Below are positions 17,494 to 26,824 of a stretch of 64,000 bases of DNA, piece after piece. Each line of letters starts with the position of its first letter. The stretch's first letter is position 1. Made by a program: the position numbers and the translations under genes. This stretch comes from Paractinoplanes atraurantiacus. Its GTDB lineage: Bacteria > Actinomycetota > Actinomycetes > Mycobacteriales > Micromonosporaceae. The stretch spans positions 678,786 to 742,785 of the forward strand of contig NZ_OBDY01000001.1 of the NCBI RefSeq assembly GCF_900215205.1. Reading direction: 5' to 3'. The notes under the pieces were generated by a model, which saw only the letters and a list, made by a program, of their open reading frames with translations, searched no databases and had not been told where the DNA came from.

Positions 17494-20031
17494 TCAGAAG
17501 GCGCAGGCGATGACCAATTCCGGCGTACGGCCGGGCAGCATGTCGAGCTTCGCGATCCGGCCGGCCGATTTGAGGTCGCCCTCGATCAGCGCCAGCTTGT
17601 CGAGCAGCTCGGCCGGGCCGAGCGCCTCGGCCAGCGGCACGTCGGCCTTCATCGACAGCTTCCGGTCGCTCTTGGCCCGCCGGACCTGGCGCAGCGCGTC
17701 GCCGGCCAGGCCGAGCAGGCTCGCGTCACCCTCGCCGGCGACCCGGGTCAGCTCGTACGTCGTCGGCCAGGTCGCCTTGTGCACGGAGCCGTACCGCCAC
17801 CACGACCAGACCTCCTCCGTCACGTACGGCAGGAACGGCGCGAACAGCCGCAGCAGCACCGACAGCCCCGCCGCCAGCGCGGCCCGGGCCGAGTCGGCCC
17901 CCGGCCCCTGCGCGTACGCCCGCTCCTTGACCAGCTCGATGTAGTCGTCGCAGAACGTCCAGAAGAACGCCTCGGTCGTCTGCAGCGCCTCGGTGTGGTC
18001 GTAGCGGTCGAACGCCTCGGTGGCCGCGCTGACCACGGCCGCGAGCCGGGTCAGCATGGCCCGGTCGAGCGGCTCGGTGACCGGCTGCCGCAGCGCCTCG
18101 GCCGCGCCCAGCCCGAGCGCGAACTTCGACGCGTTGAGCAGCTTGGTCGCCAGCCGCCGCCCGACCTTGATCTGGGCCGGGTCGAACGCCAGGTCGGCGC
18201 CGGGCCGCCCGTTGGCCGCCCAGTAGCGGACCGCGTCCGAGCCGTTCTGCACCAGCAGGTCCATGGGCGTGACGACGTTGCCCTTGGACTTGGACATCTT
18301 CTTGCGGTCGGGGTCGAGGATCCACCCGGAGAGGACGGCCGTCTTCCACGGCAGGACGTCGCTCTCCTGGTCGGCCCGCAGGACCGAGGAGAACAGCCAG
18401 GTGCGGATGATCTCCTGGCCCTGGGGGCGCAGATCCATCGGGAAGGTCCGCTTGTGCAGGTCGTCGTCGTGCTGCCAGCCGGTGACGATCTGCGGGGTGA
18501 GCGACGAGGTGGCCCACGTGTCCATCACGTCGGGGTCGGCCGTGAAGCCGCCCGGGACGTCGCGCTGCGACTCGTCGAAGCCGGGCGGACACTCCGAGGA
18601 GGGGTCGACCGGCAGCGACGATTCGTCCGGTATGAGAAGCTGGTCGTAGTCCGGTTCGCCAGCGTTGTCGAGCCGGTACCAGATCGGGATCGGCACGCCG
18701 AAGAAACGCTGCCGGCTGATCAGCCAGTCACCGGTCAGACCGTTCACCCAGTGCTCGTAGCGGTGCCGCATGTGCTCGGGGAACCACTGCAGCTCCTTGC
18801 CCCTCGCGATGAGCCGCTCCCGCAGCTCGGGCTCCCGGCCGCCGTTGCGGACGAACCACTGCCGGCTCGTGACGATCTCGAGCGGCGAGTCGCCCCGCTC
18901 GTAGAACTTGACCGGATGGGTGATCGGCCGCGGCTCTCCGATCAGGTCGCCCGACTCGGTGAGCAGCCGGACGATCTCACGCCGGGCCGCGTTGACGGTC
19001 AGGCCCGCGAACTCCCGGTAGGCCGCCTCGGGGACGCCGGCCGGGCGGTCGGCCAGGAACCGGCCGTCGCGCCCGAGGACGACCCGCGTCTCCAGCTGGA
19101 GGTCACGCCACCACGTGACGTCGGTGATGTCACCGAACGTGCAGACCATCGCGATGCCGGTGCCCTTGTCGATCGCGGCCATCGGATGGGCCCGGACCGG
19201 GACCTCGACGTCGAAGAACGGCGTGCGGACGCTGGTCAGCCCCTCGTAGCGCTCGTCGCCCGGGTGGTAGACCAGCGCGACGCAGGCCGGCAGCAGCTCG
19301 GGCCGGGTCGTGTCGACCTCGACCGGGCCGTCCGGCCCGTGGAAGCGCAGGCGGTGATAGGCGCCCGGGCGCTCCCGGTCCTCCAGCTCGGCCTGCGCGA
19401 CCGCCGTGCGGAACCCGATGTCCCACAGCGTCGGCGCCTCGGATGTGTACGCCTCGCCGCGCGCCAGGTTGTTGAGGAAGGCGCGCTGCGAGACGGCCTG
19501 CGAGTGCCGCCCGATCGTCGTATAGGTCAGGCCCCAGTCGACCGAGAGGCCGAGCGTGCGCCACAGCGCCTCGAAGGCCTTCTCGTCCTCGGTGGTCAGC
19601 CGCCCGCACAGCTCGACGAAATTGCGCCGTGAGATGGCGATCGGCTGCTTGGGCGGTGTGGCCGGCGGCTCCCAGGCCGGGTCGTAGGGCAGCGCCGGGT
19701 CGCACCGGACGCCGTACACGTTCTGAACCCGCCGCTCCGTCGGCAGCCCGTTGTCGTCCCAGCCCATCGGATAGAAGACGGCCTTGCCGCGCATGCGCTG
19801 GAACCGCGCGACCGTGTCGGTGTGGGTGAAGGAGAAGACGTGCCCCATGTGCAGCTCGCCCGATACGGTCGGCGGAGGCGTGTCGATGCTGTATACATCC
19901 GAGCGCTCCTTCGAGCGGTCGAACGTATACGTGCCCTCCTCCTGCCAGGTGCGCGCCCACTTGTCCTCGAGCCCGTCCAGCGACGGCCGCTCGGGGAGAC
20001 CGGCGCGCCCGGTCGTTCCCGTATCAGTCAT
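17494..20031 (-). CDS. valS: Valyl-tRNA synthetase
   Basis: 845 residues from ATG 20031. It charges tRNA-Val with valine. HIGH-type motif HMGH at 61-64, KMSKSKGNV near residue 578, the long CP1 editing insertion between them, and an anticodon-binding C-terminal domain. The C-terminal coiled coil typical of longer ValS is short. PPTVSGELHMGH is the ValS form of the first motif. The SDR gene upstream on the same strand ends 76 bases before it. No T-box leader is visible. Confidence 0.97.
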   Translation of the reverse strand: MTDTGTTGRAGLPERPSLDGLEDKWARTWQEEGTYTFDRSKERSDVYSIDTPPPTVSGELHMGHVFSFTHTDTVARFQRMRGKAVFYPMGWDDNGLPTERRVQNVYGVRCDPALPYDPAWEPPATPPKQPIAISRRNFVELCGRLTTEDEKAFEALWRTLGLSVDWGLTYTTIGRHSQAVSQRAFLNNLARGEAYTSEAPTLWDIGFRTAVAQAELEDRERPGAYHRLRFHGPDGPVEVDTTRPELLPACVALVYHPGDERYEGLTSVRTPFFDVEVPVRAHPMAAIDKGTGIAMVCTFGDITDVTWWRDLQLETRVVLGRDGRFLADRPAGVPEAAYREFAGLTVNAARREIVRLLTESGDLIGEPRPITHPVKFYERGDSPLEIVTSRQWFVRNGGREPELRERLIARGKELQWFPEHMRHRYEHWVNGLTGDWLISRQRFFGVPIPIWYRLDNAGEPDYDQLLIPDESSLPVDPSSECPPGFDESQRDVPGGFTADPDVMDTWATSSLTPQIVTGWQHDDDLHKRTFPMDLRPQGQEIIRTWLFSSVLRADQESDVLPWKTAVLSGWILDPDRKKMSKSKGNVVTPMDLLVQNGSDAVRYWAANGRPGADLAFDPAQIKVGRRLATKLLNASKFALGLGAAEALRQPVTEPLDRAMLTRLAAVVSAATEAFDRYDHTEALQTTEAFFWTFCDDYIELVKERAYAQGPGADSARAALAAGLSVLLRLFAPFLPYVTEEVWSWWRYGSVHKATWPTTYELTRVAGEGDASLLGLAGDALRQVRRAKSDRKLSMKADVPLAEALGPAELLDKLALIEGDLKSAGRIAKLDMLPGRTPELVIACAF

Positions 20032-20107
20032 GTGCGGAATGCTACGGCGAAACGACCGGCCGGGCCGCCGATAAAACGGCGACCCGGCACACACCGCCCG
20101 GGCCCGC

Positions 20108-20845
20108 TCAGACGGCGAGGCGCCCGCCGTCGACCGGCAGAACGGCTCCGTGCACGAAGGACGCCCGGTCACTGACCAGGTAGGCGACCGCGTCGGCGAT
20201 CTCGGCCGGGTCGGCGATCCGACCCGCCGGCGCGGCGCCGGCCAGCGAGTCACCGAAGTCCACGGTCCCCTCGGTGGCGGTCGGCCCGGGGCTCACCGCG
20301 TTGACCCGCACGCCGGACCGGCCGTACTCGGCGGCCCAGGCCTTGGTCAGCAGCACGATCGCGGCTTTGCTCGACCCGTAGAGGGCGGCGCCGGGCATGC
20401 CGAACCCGGCGACCATCGTGCTGAGGTTGACGATGGCCCCGTGCCCGCGCGCGGCCATCGCGGGCGCCAGCTCGGCGACGAGGAAGAACGGCACCCGCAC
20501 GTTGAGGTCGTAGACAGCGTCGAACTGGTCCCCGGTGACCTCGTGGGTGGCCGCGAACGGATAGATGCCGGCGTTGTTGACCAAAATGTCCACCCGCCCG
20601 CCGAGCCGCACCGCGGCCCGCGCGAGCTCCCGAGCGCTCGCTTCGTCCCGAAGCTCGGCGGCGATGAAGTCGGCCTTGCCACCCGCCGCCCGCAGACGCG
20701 CGACGCCAGCCTCACCCCGGCCCCGGTCCCGCCCGGTCAGAATGACGTGGCTACCCAGCTCGGCCAGCCGGGCGGCGGTCGCCCGCCCGATCCCGCTGGT
20801 GGCCCCCGTGACGAGGGCGATGGTGTCGGACAGATCCTGCTTCAC
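20108..20845 (-). CDS. Short-chain dehydrogenase/reductase
   Basis: 245 residues from GTG 20845 (a TTG at 20866 is less likely). Cofactor motif TGATSGIG near residue 12, NNAGIY near 88, and the catalytic Ser-Tyr-Lys with YGSSK. Ends in VHGAVLPVDGGRLAV as classical FabG-like SDRs do. NAD(P)-dependent oxidoreductase of unknown substrate. It lies upstream of valS, without functional link. The region upstream of its start carries degenerate repeats. Confidence 0.9.
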   Translation of the reverse strand: MKQDLSDTIALVTGATSGIGRATAARLAELGSHVILTGRDRGRGEAGVARLRAAGGKADFIAAELRDEASARELARAAVRLGGRVDILVNNAGIYPFAATHEVTGDQFDAVYDLNVRVPFFLVAELAPAMAARGHGAIVNLSTMVAGFGMPGAALYGSSKAAIVLLTKAWAAEYGRSGVRVNAVSPGPTATEGTVDFGDSLAGAAPAGRIADPAEIADAVAYLVSDRASFVHGAVLPVDGGRLAV

Positions 20846-20959
20846 GACAATGCACCTGTCTCTCAACGGTCAAGCGCGGGAGCGCCCGATCCGCCCGGTG
20901 CAACGGCGCCCACGAATGTCCACTTCCGGCGCAGTTGCCGCTTTCTCCTTATGGCCGCC

Positions 20960-21190
20960 ATCGGCCTCGCTTAGACCGGCCGCTCGGTGCCGCGCAGACG
21001 GGGCCACCCGGTGTCGCTCAGAGCCGCCCGGTCGGTGTCGCTCAGTCGGCCTGTTCGGTGTTGCTCGGACCGGCCGACTCGGTGTGCTCAGTCGGCCTGC
21101 TCGGTGTTGCTCGGACTGGTCGGCTGGGTGTGCTCAGTTAGCCCGCTCGGTGCTGCTTGGCTGGTCGGCTCGGTGTCGCTCAGGCCGGGC
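20960..21190. repeat. Degenerate ~23-bp tandem repeat, about nine copies, between SDR and LysR genes
   Basis: The 334-base gap 20846-21179 has no gene. Most of it is about nine imperfect 22-25-base copies around CTCGGTGTYGCTCRG, each followed by a GC-rich C/G spacer. On the minus strand the first copy begins at the LysR stop codon itself (TGAGCGACACCGAG), so the array forms the lysR 3' region. The remaining ~110 bases next to the SDR start should contain its promoter. Confidence 0.75.
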
Positions 21191-22274
21191 CGCTCGGCTG
21201 TTCCAGGGCGGCCACCAGCCGGCCGAGATCGCGCCGGCGGGAGTCGGCCCGCCAAGTGGCCCAGGTGCGGCGGACGAGCGGCGAGCCGGCGAGCTGCAGC
21301 CACACCACGCCGGCCGGCAACGGCTGCGGCCAGTCGGCGGGCGCGAGCGAGAAGACATCGCCGGCCAGCACCGAGGTCAGCTTCACCTCCGGTATCAGCG
21401 CCTGACTCCCGGCCACGTCGGGAGTCGCCCGGAGACCGTGACTGCGCAGCACCGCCACGATCTCGTCGAACCAGGCGGGGCTGTCCGACCGCGCGAAGCT
21501 CAGCCACCGCAGCCCGGCCAGCCTCTCCAACCGCACCGCCGGCAGCTCGCCCGACCGCACCGCCGGCAGCTCGCCCGACCGCTCGGCCGGAAGCTCACCC
21601 GGCAGCTCGGCCGGAAGCTCGCCCGGCAGCTCGGCCGGCAGCTCACCCGGCAGCTTGGCCGGCTGCCCGCCCGGCAGCTCGGCCGGAAGCTCGCCCGGCA
21701 GCTTGGCCGGCTGCCCGCCCGGCAGCTTGGCCGGCAGCTCGGCGATCTCCTCGGCGGCTCGGCGGGGCAGCAGGACGCCGAGAGGCTCGGCGCCGATCTG
21801 GAGGGCGTCCAGGTCGTCGCCGTCGGCGCGCTCCCGCAGCAGGCCCAGGTCGAGCTCGCCCGCCCGCAGCGCCGCGAGCTGAGCGCTGGTCGACAGGTGG
21901 CGTGGCTCGACCCGAACGGGCGGCCCGGCCAGCGCCAACTCCGCGAGCGGCCCGGCCAGCAGCTCGAACCGGACCTCGAGCGGCAGGCCCAGCCGCAGCG
22001 CGGGCTCGGCCGCGCCCGGCTCGCGGGTGACGGCCGCGACCGCCTGCTCGTAGCGGCCGAGCACCGCCCGCGCCTCGCCGGCCAGCACCGCGCCGGCGGG
22101 CGTCGGCCGGACACCCGTGGCGCCCCGGATCAGCAACGCCATGCCGAGCTCGCGCTCGAGGGCGGCGGCGACCTGGGACACCGCGGGCTGGCTCAGCCGG
22201 AGCCGGCGGGCGGCCGCCGAGAGGCTGCCCTCCTCGACGACGGCGACGAACACCCGCATCTCGCGCAGCTCCAT
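21180..22274 (-). CDS. LysR-family regulator with an octapeptide repeat insertion
   Basis: 364 residues. The N-terminal winged helix (MELREMRVFVAVVEEGSLSA, SQPAVSQ; residues 1-60) is standard. The effector domain starts near 88. Residues about 179-245 are eight copies of an octapeptide close to PGELPAEL, inserted in the effector domain. Without them the length is close to the usual ~300. The normal fold resumes at LAGLRWLSFARSD. The target is unknown. Its ATG lies 4 bases after the ogt stop on the same strand, so co-transcription with ogt and possibly alkA is likely. Confidence 0.88.
   Translation of the reverse strand: MELREMRVFVAVVEEGSLSAAARRLRLSQPAVSQVAAALERELGMALLIRGATGVRPTPAGAVLAGEARAVLGRYEQAVAAVTREPGAAEPALRLGLPLEVRFELLAGPLAELALAGPPVRVEPRHLSTSAQLAALRAGELDLGLLRERADGDDLDALQIGAEPLGVLLPRRAAEEIAELPAKLPGGQPAKLPGELPAELPGGQPAKLPGELPAELPGELPAELPGELPAERSGELPAVRSGELPAVRLERLAGLRWLSFARSDSPAWFDEIVAVLRSHGLRATPDVAGSQALIPEVKLTSVLAGDVFSLAPADWPQPLPAGVVWLQLAGSPLVRRTWATWRADSRRRDLGRLVAALEQPSGPA
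21541..21740 (-). repeat. In-frame 24-bp tandem repeat (8.3 copies) inside lysR
   Basis: Units start every 24 bases from 21541 to 21733 (plus strand near GGCAGCTCGCCCGGCAGCTC). They encode Pro-Gly-Glu-Leu-Pro-Ala-Glu-Leu variants. Copies differ by point changes only; the period is exact, so the frame is kept. Confidence 0.95.
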
Positions 22275-22278
22275 CGGC

Positions 22279-22821
22279 TCATCGCATCACACCCGCCGCC
22301 GCCCGCATGGCGGCCGGGTCGGCCTGATCGGGATCTTCATAGGCGAGCAGCCACTCCTTCACCGGCAGGCCCCAGCGGTAGCCGCCGAGCGTGCCGTCGA
22401 GCCGCAGCACCCGGTGGCACGGCGTGAAGAGCGCGACCGGGTTGCGCGCGCAGGCCGACGCCGCGCCGCGGACCGCGGCCGGCCGCCCGGCCATGCGGGC
22501 GAACTCGGAATAGGTCACCGGGGAGCCCGGCTTGATCTCGCGCATGACCTGCCACGCGTGCTTGATGAACTCGCCACCGATGTGCTGCTCGACGGTCACG
22601 GCGTCGATCGCCGAGCGGTCACCGTCGAAATAGGACCGGACGTGAGCCGCGACCGGCCCGACGTCGTCGGCCGGCTCGGCCGGGGCGCGCAAACTGGGAT
22701 GGACCAGGCTCATCAGGTCGGCCACGTCGGTCGTGAAGCCGGCGGCGCGCACGGCGCCGAACGAGGACACGATCACGGTCAGCGGGCCGGTGGGGGTGTC
22801 GAGCGTGCGGTATTTCAACAT
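22279..22821 (-). CDS. ogt: Methylated-DNA-protein-cysteine methyltransferase
   Basis: 180 residues. It repairs O6-methylguanine by transferring the methyl group to its own cysteine, Cys135 in FTPCHRVLR. A helix-turn-helix region (TYSEFARMAGRPAAVRGAA) precedes the active site as in all Ogt/AGT proteins. GAGGAC lies just upstream of the ATG. It lies between alkA and lysR, 81 bases after the alkA stop. That gap holds a perfect DnaA box, so ogt may have its own promoter. Confidence 0.95.
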   Translation of the reverse strand: MLKYRTLDTPTGPLTVIVSSFGAVRAAGFTTDVADLMSLVHPSLRAPAEPADDVGPVAAHVRSYFDGDRSAIDAVTVEQHIGGEFIKHAWQVMREIKPGSPVTYSEFARMAGRPAAVRGAASACARNPVALFTPCHRVLRLDGTLGGYRWGLPVKEWLLAYEDPDQADPAAMRAAAGVMR

Positions 22822-22881
22822 CGGGTCCTCCTGGGGTCGTGGTCCAGCCTGGCCCGTTCGGACGGGCCGTGGGAAAGATCT

Positions 22882-22919
22882 TGTGGAGCTGTGGATAACG
22901 CGTCAGGACGCTCTCCACA
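22882..22919. promoter_or_regulatory. DnaA box and flanking inverted repeat upstream of ogt
   Basis: TGTGGATAA at 22890-22898 is the reverse complement of the perfect DnaA box TTATCCACA and lies 69 bases before the ogt start. TGTGGAG 22882-22888 and CTCCACA 22913-22919 form a 7-bp inverted repeat around it. DnaA can act as a transcription factor as well as an initiator. That it does so here is inference. Confidence 0.5.
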
Positions 22920-24573
22920 GCCGGATAAGTCCGTATGAGCGCCATGGGCGCCAGCGCTCGGCGTGCGCGGCGAGCGCCTTCGGCGTTGTCGGCAGACCCA
23001 GAGCGGCTGCTCCACGCCGTACGGCCAGGTCGGTGGGAAGGAAGACGTCCGGGTCGCCGATCGCCCGCATCGCGACATATCCGGCGGTCCACGCGCCTAT
23101 GCCGGGTAGTTCCTCCAGGCGGGCGACGGTCTCGGCGCGGTCCGCGCCCGGTTCCAGGTCGATCTTGCCGTCGGCCACGGCCGCGGCCAGCCGCCGGATC
23201 GTCTCCCGCCGCGCCACCGGCATCCCGAACGCCTGGTCGGGCAGCTCGGCCACGACCGCCGCAGAGGGAAAGGCGGCCAGGCCCGCGGTGAGGGAGGCGG
23301 CCAGGCCCTCGGTGAGGGAGGCGGCCAGACCCTCGGCAGAAGAGGCGGTTAGGCCCGCGCTGCGAGAGGCGGTTAGGCCCGCGCTGCGAAAGGCGGTTAG
23401 GCCCGCGCTGCGAGAGGCGGCCAGGCCCTCGACGGAAGAGGCGGCCAGACCCGTGGGGGACGAGGCGGCCAGACCCTCGGGCGAAGAGGTGGCCTGGGCT
23501 GAGGCGGGAAAGGCGGTTTGGGCTGGGGCGGAAGAGGCGATTGCGGCCGCCCTGAGGATCCGGCGCAGCGTCGTTCGCGCGCCTGCCACCGAGACCTGCT
23601 GGCCCACGATCGCCCGCACGGCCATCTCGAAACCGTCGACCGCGCGTGGCACCCGTACACCCGGCTCCTGTGCGACAGCCGCAGCAAGCGCGACGTCCGC
23701 GCCCAGCGTCGCGTCGACGGCGTCGGGGTCGGCGTCCAGATCGAAGAGCCGCCGGCATCGGGCCACGGCCGGCGCCAGGTCACGCACGTCGCCCAGCCGC
23801 AGTGTCGCCGTGACGAACCGGTCGGCCGGGGTCAGCGCGACCGTCGCGCTTCCATGGGGCAAGGACAGACCTCGGCTGTACGTGTTTCCCACGCGCTCCT
23901 CGACACCCGGCAGCGCCCTCGTCTCGAGGAAGTCGAGCAGCGCCGGCACGTGCAACGGCGAGCGGTAGGCCAGCCGTACGGTGATCGTCCCCGGCTCGTC
24001 CGCCACACCGCTCGCCCGCCGGGCCCGCAGGCGGCCGGGCGGTTGGGCGTACACCTCCTGAATGGTGTCGTTGAACTGGCGGACGCTGCCGAAGCCGGAC
24101 GCGAACGCGATCTCGGCCAGGCCCAGGCCCGTGGTCTCGATGAGGATGCGCGCCGTCTGCGCGCGCTGAGCACGGGCCAGCGCCAGCGGACCGGCGCCGA
24201 GCTCCGCGGTGAGCAGCCGGTTGAGGTGACGCTCGGTGTAACCGAGGCGGCTCGCCAGCCCCGGCACCCCCTCGCGGTCGACCACGCCGTCGCCGATCAG
24301 GCGCATCGCCCGGCCGACCAGGTCGGCCCGCGCGTCCCACTCGGGGGAGCCGGGCGCGGCGTCCGGGCGGCAGCGCTTGCAGGCCCGGAAACCGGACCGC
24401 TGGGCGGCGGCCGCGCTCGGATAGAAGCGCACGTTCTCCCGCTTCGGCGTGATCGCCGGGCAGGACGGACGGCAGTAGATGCCGGTGCTGGTGACGGCGG
24501 TGAAGAACCAGCCGTCGAAGCGCTGGTCCCGGCTGTCCACGGCTCGGTAACACCGTTCGAAGTCCAGTTCCAT
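22903..24573 (-). CDS. alkA: Ada-AlkA fusion: methyl-phosphotriester sensor, AraC regulator and 3-methyladenine glycosylase
   Basis: 556 residues. Residues 1-80 are the Ada zinc domain (Cys34, Cys38, Cys65, Cys68), 85-185 the AraC-type helix-turn-helix, about 190-300 the AlkA N-terminal domain and 300-556 the HhH-GPD glycosylase with PGIGAWTAGYVAMRAIG and catalytic Asp near 515 (PTDLAVRRG). It both senses DNA methylation and excises alkylated bases. Residues about 343-435 are eleven octapeptide repeats close to SSAEGLAA inserted in the glycosylase domain, making it about 90 residues longer than usual relatives. Heads alkA-ogt-lysR and is divergent from ychF. Confidence 0.92.
   Translation of the reverse strand: MELDFERCYRAVDSRDQRFDGWFFTAVTSTGIYCRPSCPAITPKRENVRFYPSAAAAQRSGFRACKRCRPDAAPGSPEWDARADLVGRAMRLIGDGVVDREGVPGLASRLGYTERHLNRLLTAELGAGPLALARAQRAQTARILIETTGLGLAEIAFASGFGSVRQFNDTIQEVYAQPPGRLRARRASGVADEPGTITVRLAYRSPLHVPALLDFLETRALPGVEERVGNTYSRGLSLPHGSATVALTPADRFVTATLRLGDVRDLAPAVARCRRLFDLDADPDAVDATLGADVALAAAVAQEPGVRVPRAVDGFEMAVRAIVGQQVSVAGARTTLRRILRAAAIASSAPAQTAFPASAQATSSPEGLAASSPTGLAASSVEGLAASRSAGLTAFRSAGLTASRSAGLTASSAEGLAASLTEGLAASLTAGLAAFPSAAVVAELPDQAFGMPVARRETIRRLAAAVADGKIDLEPGADRAETVARLEELPGIGAWTAGYVAMRAIGDPDVFLPTDLAVRRGAAALGLPTTPKALAAHAERWRPWRSYGLIRLWRAS
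23269..23546 (-). repeat. In-frame 24-bp tandem repeat (about 11.5 copies) inside alkA
   Basis: Units begin every 24 bases from 23269 to 23533 (plus strand near GGAGGCGGCCAGGCCCTCGG). They encode variants of SSAEGLAA and SRSAGLTA. Units in the middle (23341-23412) are nearly identical, which suggests recent duplication. Confidence 0.95.
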
Positions 24574-24653
24574 GCCGTTGAGTCTGCGCTTCCGGGCGGC
24601 CGGATTGCTGGCGGGATTCGGACATGGCCATGGACCCCGTAGACTGACGCTCC

Positions 24654-25739
<1,086 letters not shown>

Positions 25740-25755
25740 TTCGGACCCGTCGGGG

Positions 25756-25781
25756 AGAGGTGCGTGCTGACGTGCCTCTCC
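25756..25781. terminator. Hairpin between ychF and the Uma2 gene
   Basis: 25756-25765 pairs with 25772-25781 (10 bp, two G-U pairs) around a 6-base loop. It lies between convergent stops and can serve both genes. Confidence 0.6.
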
Positions 25782-25789
25782 ATCGCGGA

Positions 25790-26371
25790 TCAGCTCTTGC
25801 GGACGGGCACCAGCTTGTCGAGGTCGAGCTCGATGGCGAACGGCTTCGTGACGTGCAGCGTGCGGCGGTGGATTCCGGTCGCCACGTACGAGCGCGTGGG
25901 TTCGTCGAGTTCGTAGGCGTGGACCACCGGCGATCCGTCTTCGTCCTCGACGCGCCAGTAGCTCGCGATGCCGGCTTCCGCGTACTTGCGCAGTTTTACC
26001 GTGCGGTCACGATGCGCTGACTCCGGCGAGACCACTTCTCCGACCAGAAGAGTCTCTTCGGGCGTGTAGAACGTCCGGGACAGGTCGAAGGGCGCCTTCG
26101 TGATCAAGAGATCGGGCTCGGGGCGATTCCATTTGTCGAGCCGGATCGTGATTTCCCGGTCGACCGCGATGCCGGGCGGCGTCTGGCTCGTCAGAGCGTT
26201 CACCATCGCGGTGATCATTCGAGCGTGCCAGATCCGCTGAGGGGACATCATGAAGACAAGCGCTCCATCGATCAGTTCGGTGTGGCGCGGAGCTTCGGAG
26301 AGTTGGTCGAGGTCTTCGGCGTACCACCCCTCGGGCCGAGGCGGGCGCATCCACTCGGGCACCGCGGTCAT
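25790..26371 (-). CDS. Uma2 family (DUF820) restriction-endonuclease-like protein
   Basis: 193 residues. The PD-(D/E)XK-like core is visible as ELIDGALVFM, EPDLLI and VGEVVSPESAHRDRTVKLRKYAEAGIASYW, the hallmark strand-helix of Uma2 proteins. The family is very numerous in actinobacteria and cyanobacteria; its biological role is unclear. Single gene, convergent with ychF and about 30 bases upstream of the GtrA stop on the same strand. Confidence 0.88.
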   Translation of the reverse strand: MTAVPEWMRPPRPEGWYAEDLDQLSEAPRHTELIDGALVFMMSPQRIWHARMITAMVNALTSQTPPGIAVDREITIRLDKWNRPEPDLLITKAPFDLSRTFYTPEETLLVGEVVSPESAHRDRTVKLRKYAEAGIASYWRVEDEDGSPVVHAYELDEPTRSYVATGIHRRTLHVTKPFAIELDLDKLVPVRKS

Positions 26372-26404
26372 GGCGTCACCGTAGCATTCCGTAGTGACAT
26401 CGCC

Positions 26405-26824
26405 TCAGATGAAGATCCACTTCCTGGAGATGAAGTAGTTGATCGTCGACAAGGCCGCGGTGGTCAGGACCTTGGCGATCAGGTACATCACGCCCAGGGC
26501 CGTCAGGGCCTTGACCAGCAGGACCGTGATCAGGAGGTTCACCGCTACCAGGGCCAGGTATTTGGCCAGCTGGTGTTGCAGGCGGCCGGTGGAGGCGAAG
26601 GCCCACTGGCGGTTCAGCAGGAAGTTGACCAGGAAGCCGGCCAGGAAGGCGATGGCCGTCGCGGGCTCCAGCCACATGCCCACCAGGCCGTGGAGCACCC
26701 AGAGCAGGCCCGCGTCGACGACCACGCTGGTGCCGCCGACGATCAGGAAGCGGAAGCCGCTGCTGCGGGTGATGCGCAGCGCGGTCTCGCCCAGGCCGAC
26801 CCCGGCTCGGCTTCCCGTCGTCAT
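26405..26824 (-). CDS. GtrA-like membrane protein
   Basis: 139 residues, four membrane helices (about 20-40, 45-65, 80-102, 108-128), with FLIVGGTSVVVDAGLL and FLVNFLLNRQWAF, the GtrA/DPMS signature. GtrA proteins are thought to flip polyprenyl-phosphate-linked sugars across the membrane. Its ATG overlaps the stop of the GT2 gene by 4 bases, so the two are coupled: synthesis then flipping of the same lipid-linked sugar is the natural reading. Confidence 0.9.
   Translation of the reverse strand: MTTGSRAGVGLGETALRITRSSGFRFLIVGGTSVVVDAGLLWVLHGLVGMWLEPATAIAFLAGFLVNFLLNRQWAFASTGRLQHQLAKYLALVAVNLLITVLLVKALTALGVMYLIAKVLTTAALSTINYFISRKWIFI

Noticed and set aside
20032..20107. T-box leader of valS
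   Set aside because: Only 76 bases lie between the SDR stop and valS, with no T-box sequence or specifier stem.
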